A DNA stretch of 64,000 bases, taken from contig CAIUHP010000100.1 in the NCBI GenBank assembly GCA_903899015.1, forward strand, positions 21,221 through 85,220, written 5' to 3'. The first letter of the stretch is position 1. Every line of letters starts with the position of its first letter. The notes beneath the pieces are model-generated. The model was not told the DNA's origin, searched no databases, and saw only the letters and a program-made list of their open reading frames with translations. Source of the DNA: an uncultured Armatimonadota bacterium (GTDB lineage: Bacteria; Armatimonadota; Fimbriimonadia; Fimbriimonadales; Fimbriimonadaceae). A program made the position numbers and the translations under genes. Shown here piece after piece: positions 50,230 to 59,853 of this stretch.

Positions 50230-52026
50230 ATGGAGTTCTCCCCAATTATTAGAGTCTTCTTAGCTATATCTTGCATGGCACTTACCCGAATCGGCGTTGG
50301 CCAGACGGATGTTGTGGACACTCCTCCGATGGGATGGAACAGTTACGACAGCTTTGGTTATGCGGTCAACGAAACGGAAGTTCAGCAAAATGCATCCTTC
50401 ATGGTCAAGAACCTCAAGAAGTACGGATGGGAATACATCGTTGTCGACTACGTCTGGTCATGTCCCCGATTGGCAGCCGATTCCGCCCCCAATCAAGATG
50501 CGCAATTTAACCCCCATTTGAACATGGACGAGTACGGTCGGCTCTTGCCCGACATCGGCCGTTTTCCCACGTCAGCGAATGGAACAGGTTTCCGAGCGTT
50601 GGCCGACTCTCTGCATAAACAAGGACTCAAATTTGGAATTCATCTCATGCGAGGAATTCCAAAGCAAGCGGTTACCGCAAAATCTCCCATCCTTGGATCC
50701 CCTTTCACGGCCGATGAAGCGTTTACAACAAAGGACCCTTGCACCTGGCTGAATCATATGTGGGGCCTGGATATGAAGAAGCCCGCTGCTCAGGCTTATC
50801 TCAACTCCATCTTTAAGCTTTACGCCAGTTGGCACGTCGACTTTGTGAAAGTTGACGACTTGAGTGATCCCTATTCCAGCGCTGAGATAGAGGGTTACCA
50901 AAAGGCCATTAAAGAATCTGGACGCCGGATAGTATTGAGCCTTTCACCAGGCCCAACTCCTCTCAGCCAAGGTGGCCATGTAAGCACCTACGCTAATATG
51001 TGGAGGTTGCTGGGTGACCTCTGGGACAATTGGGATCAACTTGACAACGCGTTCCGCCCGATTTCGGATTGGACTCCTTTTCGGGGGCCCGACCATTGGC
51101 CCGATCCGGACATGCTGCCACTGGGGCGACTTAGAAAATACGGTCCAAACACGGGTCCCGCAGATACCGACTCGAGGTTGACGAAAGACGAAATCCGAAC
51201 CATGTTAACCCTTTGGGTTATCAGCAAGTCCCCACTCATGTTCGGTGGAAATCTTCCCGACACCGATCCCTACACACTAAGCCTGATTACCAATCGGGAG
51301 GTTCTCGACGTTAACCAAAAGAGCAGTGGCAACCACACACTTGCTAATGGACTTAAGCCGGTTTGGGTCGCCGAGGCTTATGATCCCCATGTTCATTACA
51401 TTGCCATGTTCAACCGGTCCACAGAAACAAGCTCCATTTCGGTGCGACTTTCGGATATTGGAGTGAAGTCAGCCAAAGTTCGCGACTTGTGGCTCAAAAA
51501 GGACCTTCAAAACTTGACCGACGAACTAACCGTAAGCGTCGCACCCCACGCCTCAATTCTTTACCGGCTGTACACAATCGAGGCAGCTGACGTTACCGAC
51601 ACCGCACTTCCGACGATTAACTTAAGTGGAACGAGTTACGAGGCCGAATCTCCTGACAACACATTAAGCGGGCTTGCGCGAGTGGTGGACGACATCAAAG
51701 ACGGCAAATGCTCGGGTGAAAAACTCGTGCGCTTTATCGGTTCCAATCCGCAAAGCACTTTGCGATTCAACAAGGTAACTGCGCCGAAAGACGGAGAGTT
51801 TGGCATTGCTATCGTTTACATGAGTGGATCTCATCGCGTCATGTACGTTAGCGTGAATGGGGGCTCTCCACAAGCAATCGACTTCCCCGCGACTGGTGGC
51901 TGGGACGGCCGATTCCTAGATGCCGTCGAACTAAAAGTACAGCTAAAAGCAGGGCTAAACACTTTAGAGTTTGGGAACCCAAAAGACTGGGGAGTCGATC
52001 TAGATCGAATCATTGTTCACTCTTAG
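50230..52026 (+). CDS. GH27 alpha-galactosidase with C-terminal carbohydrate-binding domain
   Basis: A 598-residue secreted enzyme. After a signal peptide (ending near residue 23) comes PPMGWNSYDSFGYAVNE, the family signature. The catalytic nucleophile is Asp209 in VDFVKVDDLSD. The C-terminal Greek-key domain ends near residue 440, and residues from about 460 (SYEAESPDNTLSGLARVVDD) to the end (DLDRIIVHS) form a CBM35-like module. The enzyme would remove alpha-1,6-galactose from galactomannan or galactoglucomannan, before GH26 and GH2 mannan digestion. The gene is divergent from the GH43 gene. Confidence 0.93.
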   Translation: MEFSPIIRVFLAISCMALTRIGVGQTDVVDTPPMGWNSYDSFGYAVNETEVQQNASFMVKNLKKYGWEYIVVDYVWSCPRLAADSAPNQDAQFNPHLNMDEYGRLLPDIGRFPTSANGTGFRALADSLHKQGLKFGIHLMRGIPKQAVTAKSPILGSPFTADEAFTTKDPCTWLNHMWGLDMKKPAAQAYLNSIFKLYASWHVDFVKVDDLSDPYSSAEIEGYQKAIKESGRRIVLSLSPGPTPLSQGGHVSTYANMWRLLGDLWDNWDQLDNAFRPISDWTPFRGPDHWPDPDMLPLGRLRKYGPNTGPADTDSRLTKDEIRTMLTLWVISKSPLMFGGNLPDTDPYTLSLITNREVLDVNQKSSGNHTLANGLKPVWVAEAYDPHVHYIAMFNRSTETSSISVRLSDIGVKSAKVRDLWLKKDLQNLTDELTVSVAPHASILYRLYTIEAADVTDTALPTINLSGTSYEAESPDNTLSGLARVVDDIKDGKCSGEKLVRFIGSNPQSTLRFNKVTAPKDGEFGIAIVYMSGSHRVMYVSVNGGSPQAIDFPATGGWDGRFLDAVELKVQLKAGLNTLEFGNPKDWGVDLDRIIVHS

Positions 52027-52344
52027 TCATATTGCCACTTGAAAGGCAGCGTTGGAAAAATTCCCTGCGACCCTTAAAAGGACTATAGGGACTTCGCTGC
52101 AAACTCGAGAGTATAAGTTAGGCCTTTCTGGGCTTGCAAAGATGGAGTAGTCCCCCCAACATATTGCATTCACAGATTTAACCGTGTAAAAATGGAGGAA
52201 TTGTGTTTGGATGCAGGTCCAATTCTGTTCAAACCGGTCTCGGTTGCACAGTTTGGCTCATCTCAATGACTTGATCTTTTAAAGCAGGAGGAAAGATTAA
52301 GTCGGGGATGAGTGGGTCTGCTTCATTCCATAGGAGCGTTCGGA
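52027..52344 (+). other. 318-nt intergenic region with a possible structured leader
   Basis: No protein gene is supported here. GGGACT (52088-52093) and AGTCCC (52149-52154) can close a 67-nt element that contains the hairpin-capable GGCCTTTCTGGGC and two TGCAAA copies. AGGAGGAA (52287 and on) and AGGAG (52331 and on) lie before the next gene; the second, 9 nt before ATG 52345, is probably its ribosome site. No known riboswitch consensus was matched. Confidence 0.35.
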
Positions 52345-55300
52345 ATGACTCAATCTCGCATATCAACTTTCCTTGGCCTTTGCCTACTAGTGCTCACGAC
52401 CGTAGCACAGGCACAAGTCTCACCGTTTTCAAACGGGCGATCTACTCATAGCTCGCGAACTCAGAACAACCACCCATATCTGAGGGAAGCTGCATCCCGA
52501 ACCAAGATTCGTCCCAACTATCAGACCGGGGCCCCTTGGCCGAAATTTCAAGCCAGCAACCTAAACAACGGTCAAGGTTTAGCGGGCGGCTCCAACGGAC
52601 AATATCGATGGAGCTACAACAGTAGCGACCCTACGTTCTATGGTTCACCGGTTGTCGCTGCCGATGGCACGGTCTACACATCTGGGTGACTTGGAACTCT
52701 AACTGCGATCTCGCCTAATGGTGCGAGAATCTGGAGGTACAAATCCGGTGACGGCTTTTCCGGAGCGCCCGCAATCGGTAACGATGGAACGATCTATCTG
52801 GTTGGAGCAAACGCTGGAGTGTATGCCATCAGACCTAATGGTTCCCTAAAGTGGACCCTTACAATCTCAGATGCATTGACTGGCGTATCCATTGGATCGG
52901 ATGGAACCCTGTACATCGCAGGCAGCAACGGTGGGCTCTACTCCGTTTCCTCTGCCGGTGCTCTCAAATGGAGCCGCCAAACCGGAGGTAGCTTCTACTC
53001 CGGATGTCCGGCGATTGCGTCAGACGGAACGATCTATCTCGCTGGAGCAAATGGATTTGTTTATGCATTCGATTCAACCGGCACAAACATTTGGACATAT
53101 GCCGCCCGTCCAGGCGATAGCTTCAAAGGTTCCGTCACCATTTCCCCAAACGGCACGATCTTAGCAGCAAGCGTTAGTGGCGCAGTTTATGCCATCAACC
53201 CTGATGGCACCAATCAATGGATCAGCTTCAACTCGGGCGAATTTTACTTTGGCGCTCCTGGAATTGCTCCTGACGGAACGATCTACGTTGCAGACAATTC
53301 TTCCGGCAAGATATTCGCGATCAACCCAGATGGCTCCGCCAAATGGGAATATCATTCTGGCTCAGCATTCTACGGCTCAGTTTCAGTTGGTTCAGACGGA
53401 ACCGCGTATGCGCTTTCATATTCAGGAATTGCCTTTGCTGTTGGCACCGACGGCTCGCTCCAGTGGTCCTAAAACACCGCAGGAAGCCACTTTTACGGTG
53501 CTCCCGCAATTGGGTCAGACGGAACTCTGTATGCCTGCGGCACAACGGGAATCGTCTTTGCACTTGGGACTCAAGTAAACAACATTTCGGCAACCGGGTT
53601 GGATATTACGCCAAGCTCAGTTGCAGGCGGAAATACCTCGACTGGCACCGTCACACTTCGATCTAACGCTCCAGCCGGTGGAGATATCGTCACACTAAAA
53701 AGCAGTGATCCGTCTGTCATTGTTCCAAACTTTGTGACCGTTCCTTCTGGTTCAAACTCTGCAACTTTCACAATCAAAACAAAGATTGTCGGCTCTACGA
53801 CAACGGGCGTCGTCACTGCCACTTCTGGCGGATCGGATGTCACCGCTTCGCTGACGGTTCAACCACCAACAATATCCTCTCTCACTCTTAACCCAACCAC
53901 TATAACGGGCGGAGTCACAACGTCCACTGGAACAGTGACCCTTACCGGGAACGCTCCCACAGGCGGGTTAGTCGTCACTTTGGTCAACCAACGGCCGACT
54001 TACGTGACGGTTCCGGCTAGCGTGACGGTTCCGGCTGGATCGAACACCGCAACCTTCTCAATATCGTCACCACAAATGTGGCAGATCCAGTTCACGGATC
54101 AGATCACCGCGCAAACCGGTGGCGTAAGCCAAAGTGCAACCTTGACGGTTGCGACGACCGCGCTTCAGTCCATTACGGTGAACCCAACTAGTATCCACGC
54201 AGGAGATTCAACTACGGGAACGGTCACGCTTGGCGGACCTGCTCCAGCAGGAGGATGGGTGATCACCTTGATCAGCGGTAGTGCGTACTATGTCACGATG
54301 CCCGCAACGGTAACCGTGCCAGAGGGAGCATCATCCGCAACGTTCACCGTGAACTCGCTCAAAGCGACACCTGGGATGACGGTCCAGCTCAGCGCCCATG
54401 ACTCAGTCATCTGGCACTCGGCTAACTTGACCGTGATTAACAACGGCATTTCAACCTTGACGGTTAACCCAGGAAGCATCGCGGCTGGAACGTCAACAAC
54501 TGGAACCATCACCCTGAAGTCGGCGGCCCCAAATGGAGGATGGAACGTAAATCTCTCCGCCGGCGCTTCTTCGCAAGTCTTGCTTCCTGGGTCTGTAGTC
54601 GTACCTGCCGGTGAAACCACCGTCAACTTCACGATAACTACAAAGGTGATGTCGGCAACCCTCACATCAGGCATCTACGCTACCGACAATCTCACTTATA
54701 AGAGCACAAGTCTTACAGTCGTGGGAGACCTCATCAGCGGCTTAAGCCTTTCTCCCACCACAATCGGTGGAAATGGCTCGACAACCGCAACCGTGACTTT
54801 GAGTTCGCCAGCCCCTGCAAACGGTTGGAACGTGAACCTCACAGCCGGTGTACCTGGCGCAGTCAGCATGCCCGCTTCTGTCCTTGTTCCGGCGGGAGCA
54901 ACGTCGACGACCTTCACGATCCTGGGTAAGGAGCTTTCGACAACCTATACGACCGGTATCTACGCAGGCGATGGTAACTCATCCAAGTCTGCAACTCTGA
55001 CTATTCTCGGGGACGGTATCAGCAGCGTTTCGGTAAACCCAAGCTCGATCACGGCTGGAAATAATGCAACCGGTACGGTTACTCTGACTGGTGCTGCTCC
55101 TATCGGAGGCTGGCTCGTGAAAATCTCGGTTGGTGTTCCAGGTGAGATCGCCGTTCCAGCGACAGTCCTGGTTCCTGCTGGATCCTCGTCAGCTACGTTC
55201 ACCGTAGCGACAAAGGTTATGGCAGGAACTCTGACATCAGGGCTCTATGCTACCGACGGAACAACTACGCGCTCGACTTCGGTAACCGTGAATGGCGACG

Positions 55301-55584
55301 CGATCGCAAGCGTATCTGTCAGTCCATCAACGGTTCAAGGCGGCACCGGTGCGACGGGCACCGTCACATTGTCTGGTCCCGCACCCGCAGGTGGTTGGCT
55401 AGTGCGACTCTCCGCTGGTGCGGTAGGAGTGGTTGGCGTACCAGCGAGTGTTGTTGTTCCGGCAGGATCGACAAGCGTTACGTTTAGCGTGACGACAAAG
55501 GCGGTAGCAACAACGCTCTCGTCACTGATCTTTGCCTCTGACGGCAACACCGGTCAAAGCACAACTTTGACCGTTACTCACTAA
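52345..55584 (+). pseudogene. Surface protein with PQQ-type propeller and seven Ig-like repeats, broken by two in-frame stops
   Basis: The reading frame from ATG 52345 to TAA 55582-55584 is 1080 codons and keeps one phase throughout. It is interrupted by TGA at 52687-52689 and TAA at 53470-53472. Before and between the stops are PQQ-type beta-propeller repeats (SDGTIYLAGANG, SDGTLYIAGSNG); the stops fall inside repeat units whose sequence continues on the other side (VYTSG-stop-LGTLTAIS; LQWS-stop-NTAGSHFYGAP). After that come seven Ig-like/BIg repeats of about 85 residues (SVSVNPSSITAGNNATGTVTL type). The signal peptide is MTQSRISTFLGLCLLVLTTVAQA. Two substitutions (for example Tyr TAC/TAT to TAA) would account for the breaks. 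It is either a young pseudogene or, less likely, read through. No frameshifts were found. Confidence 0.7.
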
Positions 55585-55600
55585 GGACCCTCACAACTGA

Positions 55601-55645
55601 AAGCTCCCTCTCTGCCTTTTGGGTGGCAAAGAGGGAGCTTTTTAT
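55601..55645 (+). terminator. Terminator after the propeller/Ig-repeat gene
   Basis: AAGCTCCCTCT (55601-55611) pairs with AGAGGGAGCTT (55630-55640), an 11-bp perfect stem; the inner bases TGCC/GGCA add more. TTTATTTC follows. It lies between convergent genes. Confidence 0.85.
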
Positions 55646-55646
55646 T

Positions 55647-57263
55647 TCAATCTCTTTCCGTCGCCACGTTTACCGGCTCAAAGGCCTTGAGAATCGGATA
55701 AGCGTTACCAGTTGAGAGCCCCTTCACGAATCCCCATGCGGACACTCCGTCCAAGCTTTCCGGTTCCAATAAATGGAAAGCCAACAAACCAAGTGGCTGA
55801 GCCGTGCGCACAACGTAATCACCCTTGGTCTCAAGAACTTTGGATGACGAAAACTGTCCTTCCAGACTTACCAATCGATGGCCTTGAAAGGCACCCGACG
55901 ACTCCGAATTGGTGGTGATCGTAAACGTGCTCGCGGTACCCAACCAATCCTTCAAAAGCTTCTCAACGACAATGCCATGTCGTTTTAGAAGTTCAATCGT
56001 TTCCGTTTGTCCAGATGGAATGAAATAGGCGGAAGGGAATTTTGCCGTGCGAGTGACTTTAAACCGATCGTAAATCGGCATTTTTACCTTGTCCAACGCT
56101 TTCGGCCGACCAAACGGGGCTGGCGAGCCAGGCGGTAATGGCCTTTCAAGTAAGACCGTCTCTTCTCCCCTGCTCATAAATTCGAATCGCACTCCAAGAT
56201 CGGGAGCTTTCGCGGGATTGAGGCCCCATTCGACTACCCGAGCATCTGCTTTGCGCGTCAAATCGATGACTTGCTTGGAATGGGCAGCCACATACTCCAG
56301 GATCGCCGTGACAAACCGGTCAGTCCCAACCACTCGATCCTTGAACGGAATATAGGTTGTTGCCTCCGAAAGAATCGCAATCCGACCTCGAAGGCCATTG
56401 TAATGGGTGCAGTAGCGTCCTTCCTGACCGTAGCTATACCAGGCTCGATTCTTCGCGGTTCCTCTGCGCTCAACGTTCCCATAGTCAAAAGTCAGCATGC
56501 CAAATCTCTGAGCAAGTTCCTTGCGAATGGTTGGAAGCAATTGATCCCTCGAAAAATGCATCACATCGGGGTCCGTATTCGGATTCATCGGCGGCGCATA
56601 AGTCAGCTCCCAACCATGGCGTGTTCCATCGGTTGTATGCAGATCCATCATGACGTCAGGGTCCCACACCCCATAGACATGTTCGAGTAAGCCGCGAGTC
56701 TCCGGACTTTCCGCTTTGATAGCATCACGGTTCAAATCGAAGCCTTGGCCATTCGTACGAACGCCCACCATAGCCGGTCCATCTTGCTCGGGACGATTTC
56801 GCTCAACGGGACCAAACTTCTCGTTTCCGTCAATGTTGTAGATGGGCGCAACTAACAAGACGATCTTGCCAAGCAATCCAGTTGGGCCGTCTTTACAAAG
56901 TCGTCCGAGCACGGTGAGAGCCGCTTCCTTTCCCTCGACCTCTCCAGCGTGAATATTGGCTTGAATGTAAACAATGGGCTTGCCCAAACGACGGGCTTCT
57001 GCGGCAGATGAAACACGAGGATAGGAAGCGATGACAAGTGGCATGTCTCGGCCAAGGAAACTCTTCCCTAAGCTCACAGTCGCAATGGGAGCTCCCGCCG
57101 CCTGCAGTTCCTCGATGTATTGACGCACATCTGAATAAGTAGAGGTCTCCAAATAATGCGAGCGTTCGGCTCGAGTTTGGGGCCACGTCTGGGCGTGACC
57201 TAGATAGCTACCTCCGACTCCTATCAATAAAAGACCCAGAAGCGCTCGGTTCCAAGAAAACAT
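55647..57263 (-). CDS. M14 zinc carboxypeptidase, secreted
   Basis: A 538-residue exported enzyme with a signal peptide (MFSWNRALLGLLLIGVGG). The M14 zinc site is IHAGEVEGKEA (His and Glu ligands), with further family motifs GFDLNRDAI (substrate-binding Asn-Arg) and VMMDLHTTDGTRHGW (His ligand). Such enzymes remove C-terminal residues from peptides or act on peptidoglycan stem peptides. The C-terminal 200 residues (from about 330) are a beta-domain common in this subgroup. The stop lies inside the shared terminator region with the convergent gene. GATAAT lies 5 nt before the ATG. Confidence 0.9.
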   Translation of the reverse strand: MFSWNRALLGLLLIGVGGSYLGHAQTWPQTRAERSHYLETSTYSDVRQYIEELQAAGAPIATVSLGKSFLGRDMPLVIASYPRVSSAAEARRLGKPIVYIQANIHAGEVEGKEAALTVLGRLCKDGPTGLLGKIVLLVAPIYNIDGNEKFGPVERNRPEQDGPAMVGVRTNGQGFDLNRDAIKAESPETRGLLEHVYGVWDPDVMMDLHTTDGTRHGWELTYAPPMNPNTDPDVMHFSRDQLLPTIRKELAQRFGMLTFDYGNVERRGTAKNRAWYSYGQEGRYCTHYNGLRGRIAILSEATTYIPFKDRVVGTDRFVTAILEYVAAHSKQVIDLTRKADARVVEWGLNPAKAPDLGVRFEFMSRGEETVLLERPLPPGSPAPFGRPKALDKVKMPIYDRFKVTRTAKFPSAYFIPSGQTETIELLKRHGIVVEKLLKDWLGTASTFTITTNSESSGAFQGHRLVSLEGQFSSSKVLETKGDYVVRTAQPLGLLAFHLLEPESLDGVSAWGFVKGLSTGNAYPILKAFEPVNVATERD

Positions 57264-57393
57264 GGACCATTATCCCCCGATAGAGGAAAAGAGAGTTAGA
57301 ATGGCAAGCTAAAGTCGATGTGGGAATAAATTACGGTCCAACGTAGTCAACTGTTCGATGAACTTCTCTTGAAGGTCATCCAGGAACCAGTGA

Positions 57394-58089
57394 ATGATTG
57401 GCCCCGTAAAAGGTGTTGTATATCGCGGAAACCGGCAAAGCGGCATGGCAAGTGCTGCCGAGTCTGCCCGCCGTATGGAACCTGCTTTGACCGGACATTT
57501 CGCTGGGCAAGAGGCTCACCGAACTTCGCAATGGAGAGAAGATCGAACACAGGAGTCCGGGCATTTGTTTAGCCGGCATCAGAACGACCAATTTGAACGC
57601 GAAGTCATGCGTCACCTCGACGCTGCCTTCAATTTGGCGTTATGGCTCCTGACCAACCCTCAAGACGCGGAGGATGCCACTCAGTCCGCGCTTTTCAAAG
57701 CCTTTCGGGCCTATGGAAGAATGCGCGGCTCCGATGCCCGTCCATGGTTATTGGCAATTGTTCGCAATGAATGCATGGATGTACTGAACCATCGAACATC
57801 CAAATCAAAAACTGAAACGCTTCACGATGAAGATTTCGAGTTCATTGAAGTGAGAGGTCCGAGCCCAGAAGAGTCCGCGTTAGCTGCACTAGATAGCGAA
57901 TCAGTATTGCGGGCAATCCATCAACTTCCCCCAGAGTTTCGTGAAGTAATCTTGCTCCGAGAAATCGAAGAGATGTCGTACTTAGAAATCGCGCAAGTGA
58001 TCGAGAAACCAATTGGAACGGTTATGTCCCGGTTGGCTCGAGGGCGAGACCGACTTCAGATTCTTTTGACGAAGGAGAGTATGCTTTGA
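57394..58089 (+). CDS. ECF-family RNA polymerase sigma factor
   Basis: A 231-residue protein from the first in-frame ATG; the conserved domains begin near residue 68 (DQFEREVMRHLDAAFNLALWL), so the true start could be internal, for example the ATG at residue 18 or 28. Sigma region 2 is about 68-135 (AEDATQSALFKAFRAYGRM, ARPWLLAIVRNECMDVLN) and region 4 about 165-225 (LPPEFREVILLREIEEMSYLEIAQVIEKPIGTVMSRLARGRD). It directs polymerase to a stress or surface regulon, unknown here. It overlaps the anti-sigma gene by 4 nt (TTGA), so the pair is coupled. Confidence 0.93.
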   Translation: MIGPVKGVVYRGNRQSGMASAAESARRMEPALTGHFAGQEAHRTSQWREDRTQESGHLFSRHQNDQFEREVMRHLDAAFNLALWLLTNPQDAEDATQSALFKAFRAYGRMRGSDARPWLLAIVRNECMDVLNHRTSKSKTETLHDEDFEFIEVRGPSPEESALAALDSESVLRAIHQLPPEFREVILLREIEEMSYLEIAQVIEKPIGTVMSRLARGRDRLQILLTKESML

Positions 58090-58805
58090 ATACATGTGAA
58101 ACCGTTCGAACGCAACTCGACGCTTACTTGGATGGCGAATTACTTGCGCCAGCTAAGGCTTCCGTTGACTCTCACCTAGCGTCTTGCGAGGCTTGTCGAA
58201 AGACACTTGAAACGCGAAAGGCGATTAGTGCTTCTGTTCGATCGTCCGTTCACTACGTTACGGCTCCTACAAGTTTAGGTGCTCAATTCCTTAAACGACC
58301 GAAGGTTCCAATGTGGAGATCGCGCCCGATACTCTTTGGAGTCGCGGGAGTTGCCCTCGCCCTGGGCGGCTTAGGGTTATGGAAGATGAGCGCGTCTCCC
58401 GTCGATCGGACTGTCAACGAACTGATTGACGCCTATCATGCCCCATCCACCGTTATGGATCATACGACACAAGATCCAAATGCCATGAGGGCTTGGTTCC
58501 GAACTCAAGGTGTCAAGTACTGCCCCGCCATTTCAGATCTGAACGGCCTTGGCTTTGATCTGGTCGGCGGCAAGATTAGTCATGCTGGCGGCCAAAAAAT
58601 TGCGACTCTTCGCTATCGATACCAAAATCGAACGATCGATCTATCCATCACGCCATTTGACGTCGGCATCGACGAGAAACTGGATCGCAAAGGTACGTTT
58701 GTGAGGACATGGAGCGACTGCAATGTGGAGTATTGGGCGGTTTCCGATAGTCACCCGGAAGATCTCGACAACATTCACTTTCAGTTTGTCGAGCGGCGAC
58801 GCTAG
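58086..58805 (+). CDS. Anti-sigma factor with zinc-finger ZAS domain and transmembrane helix
   Basis: A 239-residue membrane protein. Residues 1-45 hold the anti-sigma zinc motif: CETVRTQLDAYLDGEL, then HLASCEACRKTLE (Hx3Cx2C). A single transmembrane helix follows near residues 80-100 (ILFGVAGVALALGGLGLW), then a periplasmic domain of about 140 residues that may sense the signal. It binds and holds the sigma factor encoded just upstream; the TTG start overlaps the sigma stop codon. Its periplasmic domain was not recognised. Confidence 0.9.
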   Translation: MNTCETVRTQLDAYLDGELLAPAKASVDSHLASCEACRKTLETRKAISASVRSSVHYVTAPTSLGAQFLKRPKVPMWRSRPILFGVAGVALALGGLGLWKMSASPVDRTVNELIDAYHAPSTVMDHTTQDPNAMRAWFRTQGVKYCPAISDLNGLGFDLVGGKISHAGGQKIATLRYRYQNRTIDLSITPFDVGIDEKLDRKGTFVRTWSDCNVEYWAVSDSHPEDLDNIHFQFVERRR

Positions 58806-58810
58806 CGTCG

Positions 58811-58816
58811 TAGAAT
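58811..58816 (+). promoter_or_regulatory. -10 box for the nitronate monooxygenase-like gene
   Basis: TAGAAT exactly 6 nt before GTG 58823. Confidence 0.45.
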
Positions 58817-58822
58817 AGGGCC

Positions 58823-59800
58823 GTGAATCATTCGGCCCTTTCTCCGATCCCAATTATTCAAGCTCCCATTGCGTCCGCGGCGTCTGCCTCGCTATGCGCT
58901 ACGGTGAGCAATTCAGGAGCCTTAGGAGGAGTTTCACTCACGTGGAGGAATCCCGACCAAGCAAGTGAACTTTTAGCGGAGGTTCAAAGCAAAACGAGTG
59001 AGCCGTTTTACGCGAACTTTGTATTGCATTTCGATCCCCTATCGCTAGCGGCTGCAATATCGGCAGGGCTTAAAATCGTGACCTTTTCGTGGGGAGATCC
59101 AACTCTCCATATCGATCAATGTCGAAAATCAGGCCTTCAAATCGGTATTCAGGTGACGAGTCGACTTTCAGCACGAGCCATGCTTCAATTAAATCCCGAT
59201 TTCTTGATTGTCCAGGGAGTCGAGGCAGGCGGACATGTTCAGGCGCATCAGCCTTTGTCGACTTCTCTATTTGAAGTTCTTGAGGTATCGGGAGAAACAC
59301 CTGTTTACGCTGCTGGCGGACTTGCCAATGGGTCAGACCTAGCCTCGGTCATGCTTGCAGGAGCACATGGCGGCGTGTTCGGTACTCGATTTCTTGCTTC
59401 AATCGAAAGCGAAGCTCACCCCAAATATAAAGAACGGATCACCGAAGCTTCAGCAAAGGACACTGTCCTTACAAATTGTTTCAACATCGGCTGGGAAGGT
59501 GCTCCCCACCGAGTTCTGATTAACTCGACCTTTCAAAAATGGGAAGCTTCAGGGTGTCCAAAAAGTGGATTCAAACCGGGTGAAGGCGACATCCTCGGCT
59601 CGACCCAAAGTGGCGAGCCACTCTTTCGATATGAGGATACGATGCCTCGTCACGATATGAAAGGGGATTGGGAACCGATGTGCCTTTATGCCGGAACGAG
59701 CACGGAACGCATCCATAAAGTGGTGCCTGCTTCTCAAATAGTTGAATCCATATGGAGGAACGCGTCGAAAATCCTCTCCCAAGAAGTGAATGAGAATTAG
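58823..59800 (+). CDS. Nitronate monooxygenase-like FMN enzyme
   Basis: A 325-residue TIM-barrel flavoprotein with the family's QGVEAGGH motif (about residues 131-138), the GGLANGSDLASVMLAGAHGGVFGTRFLA FMN-phosphate site and the N-terminal PIIQAPIASAASASLCATVSNSGALGG. The QGxEAGGH and ADG-type sites define the 2-nitropropane dioxygenase/nitronate monooxygenase family, which detoxifies alkyl nitronates or related compounds. A family role in fatty acid enoyl reduction (FabK-like) is an alternative; neither is proven. It stands alone after the sigma/anti-sigma pair, with 18 nt between. Confidence 0.85.
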   Translation: MNHSALSPIPIIQAPIASAASASLCATVSNSGALGGVSLTWRNPDQASELLAEVQSKTSEPFYANFVLHFDPLSLAAAISAGLKIVTFSWGDPTLHIDQCRKSGLQIGIQVTSRLSARAMLQLNPDFLIVQGVEAGGHVQAHQPLSTSLFEVLEVSGETPVYAAGGLANGSDLASVMLAGAHGGVFGTRFLASIESEAHPKYKERITEASAKDTVLTNCFNIGWEGAPHRVLINSTFQKWEASGCPKSGFKPGEGDILGSTQSGEPLFRYEDTMPRHDMKGDWEPMCLYAGTSTERIHKVVPASQIVESIWRNASKILSQEVNEN

Positions 59801-59853
59801 CCCCCATTTCTCAGGCGACATTGTCTCTCCGGCAGCCCAACTCCAATCGGTCT

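Noticed and set aside
52190..52275. 23-codon leader peptide before the propeller gene
   Set aside because: GGAGG precedes a GTG, but the peptide has no regulatory codon run and no attenuator follows.
52687..52689. Selenocysteine at the in-frame TGA
   Set aside because: The position is a small residue in a structural repeat, not a redox site, and no SECIS-like hairpin was seen directly after it; the second break is TAA.
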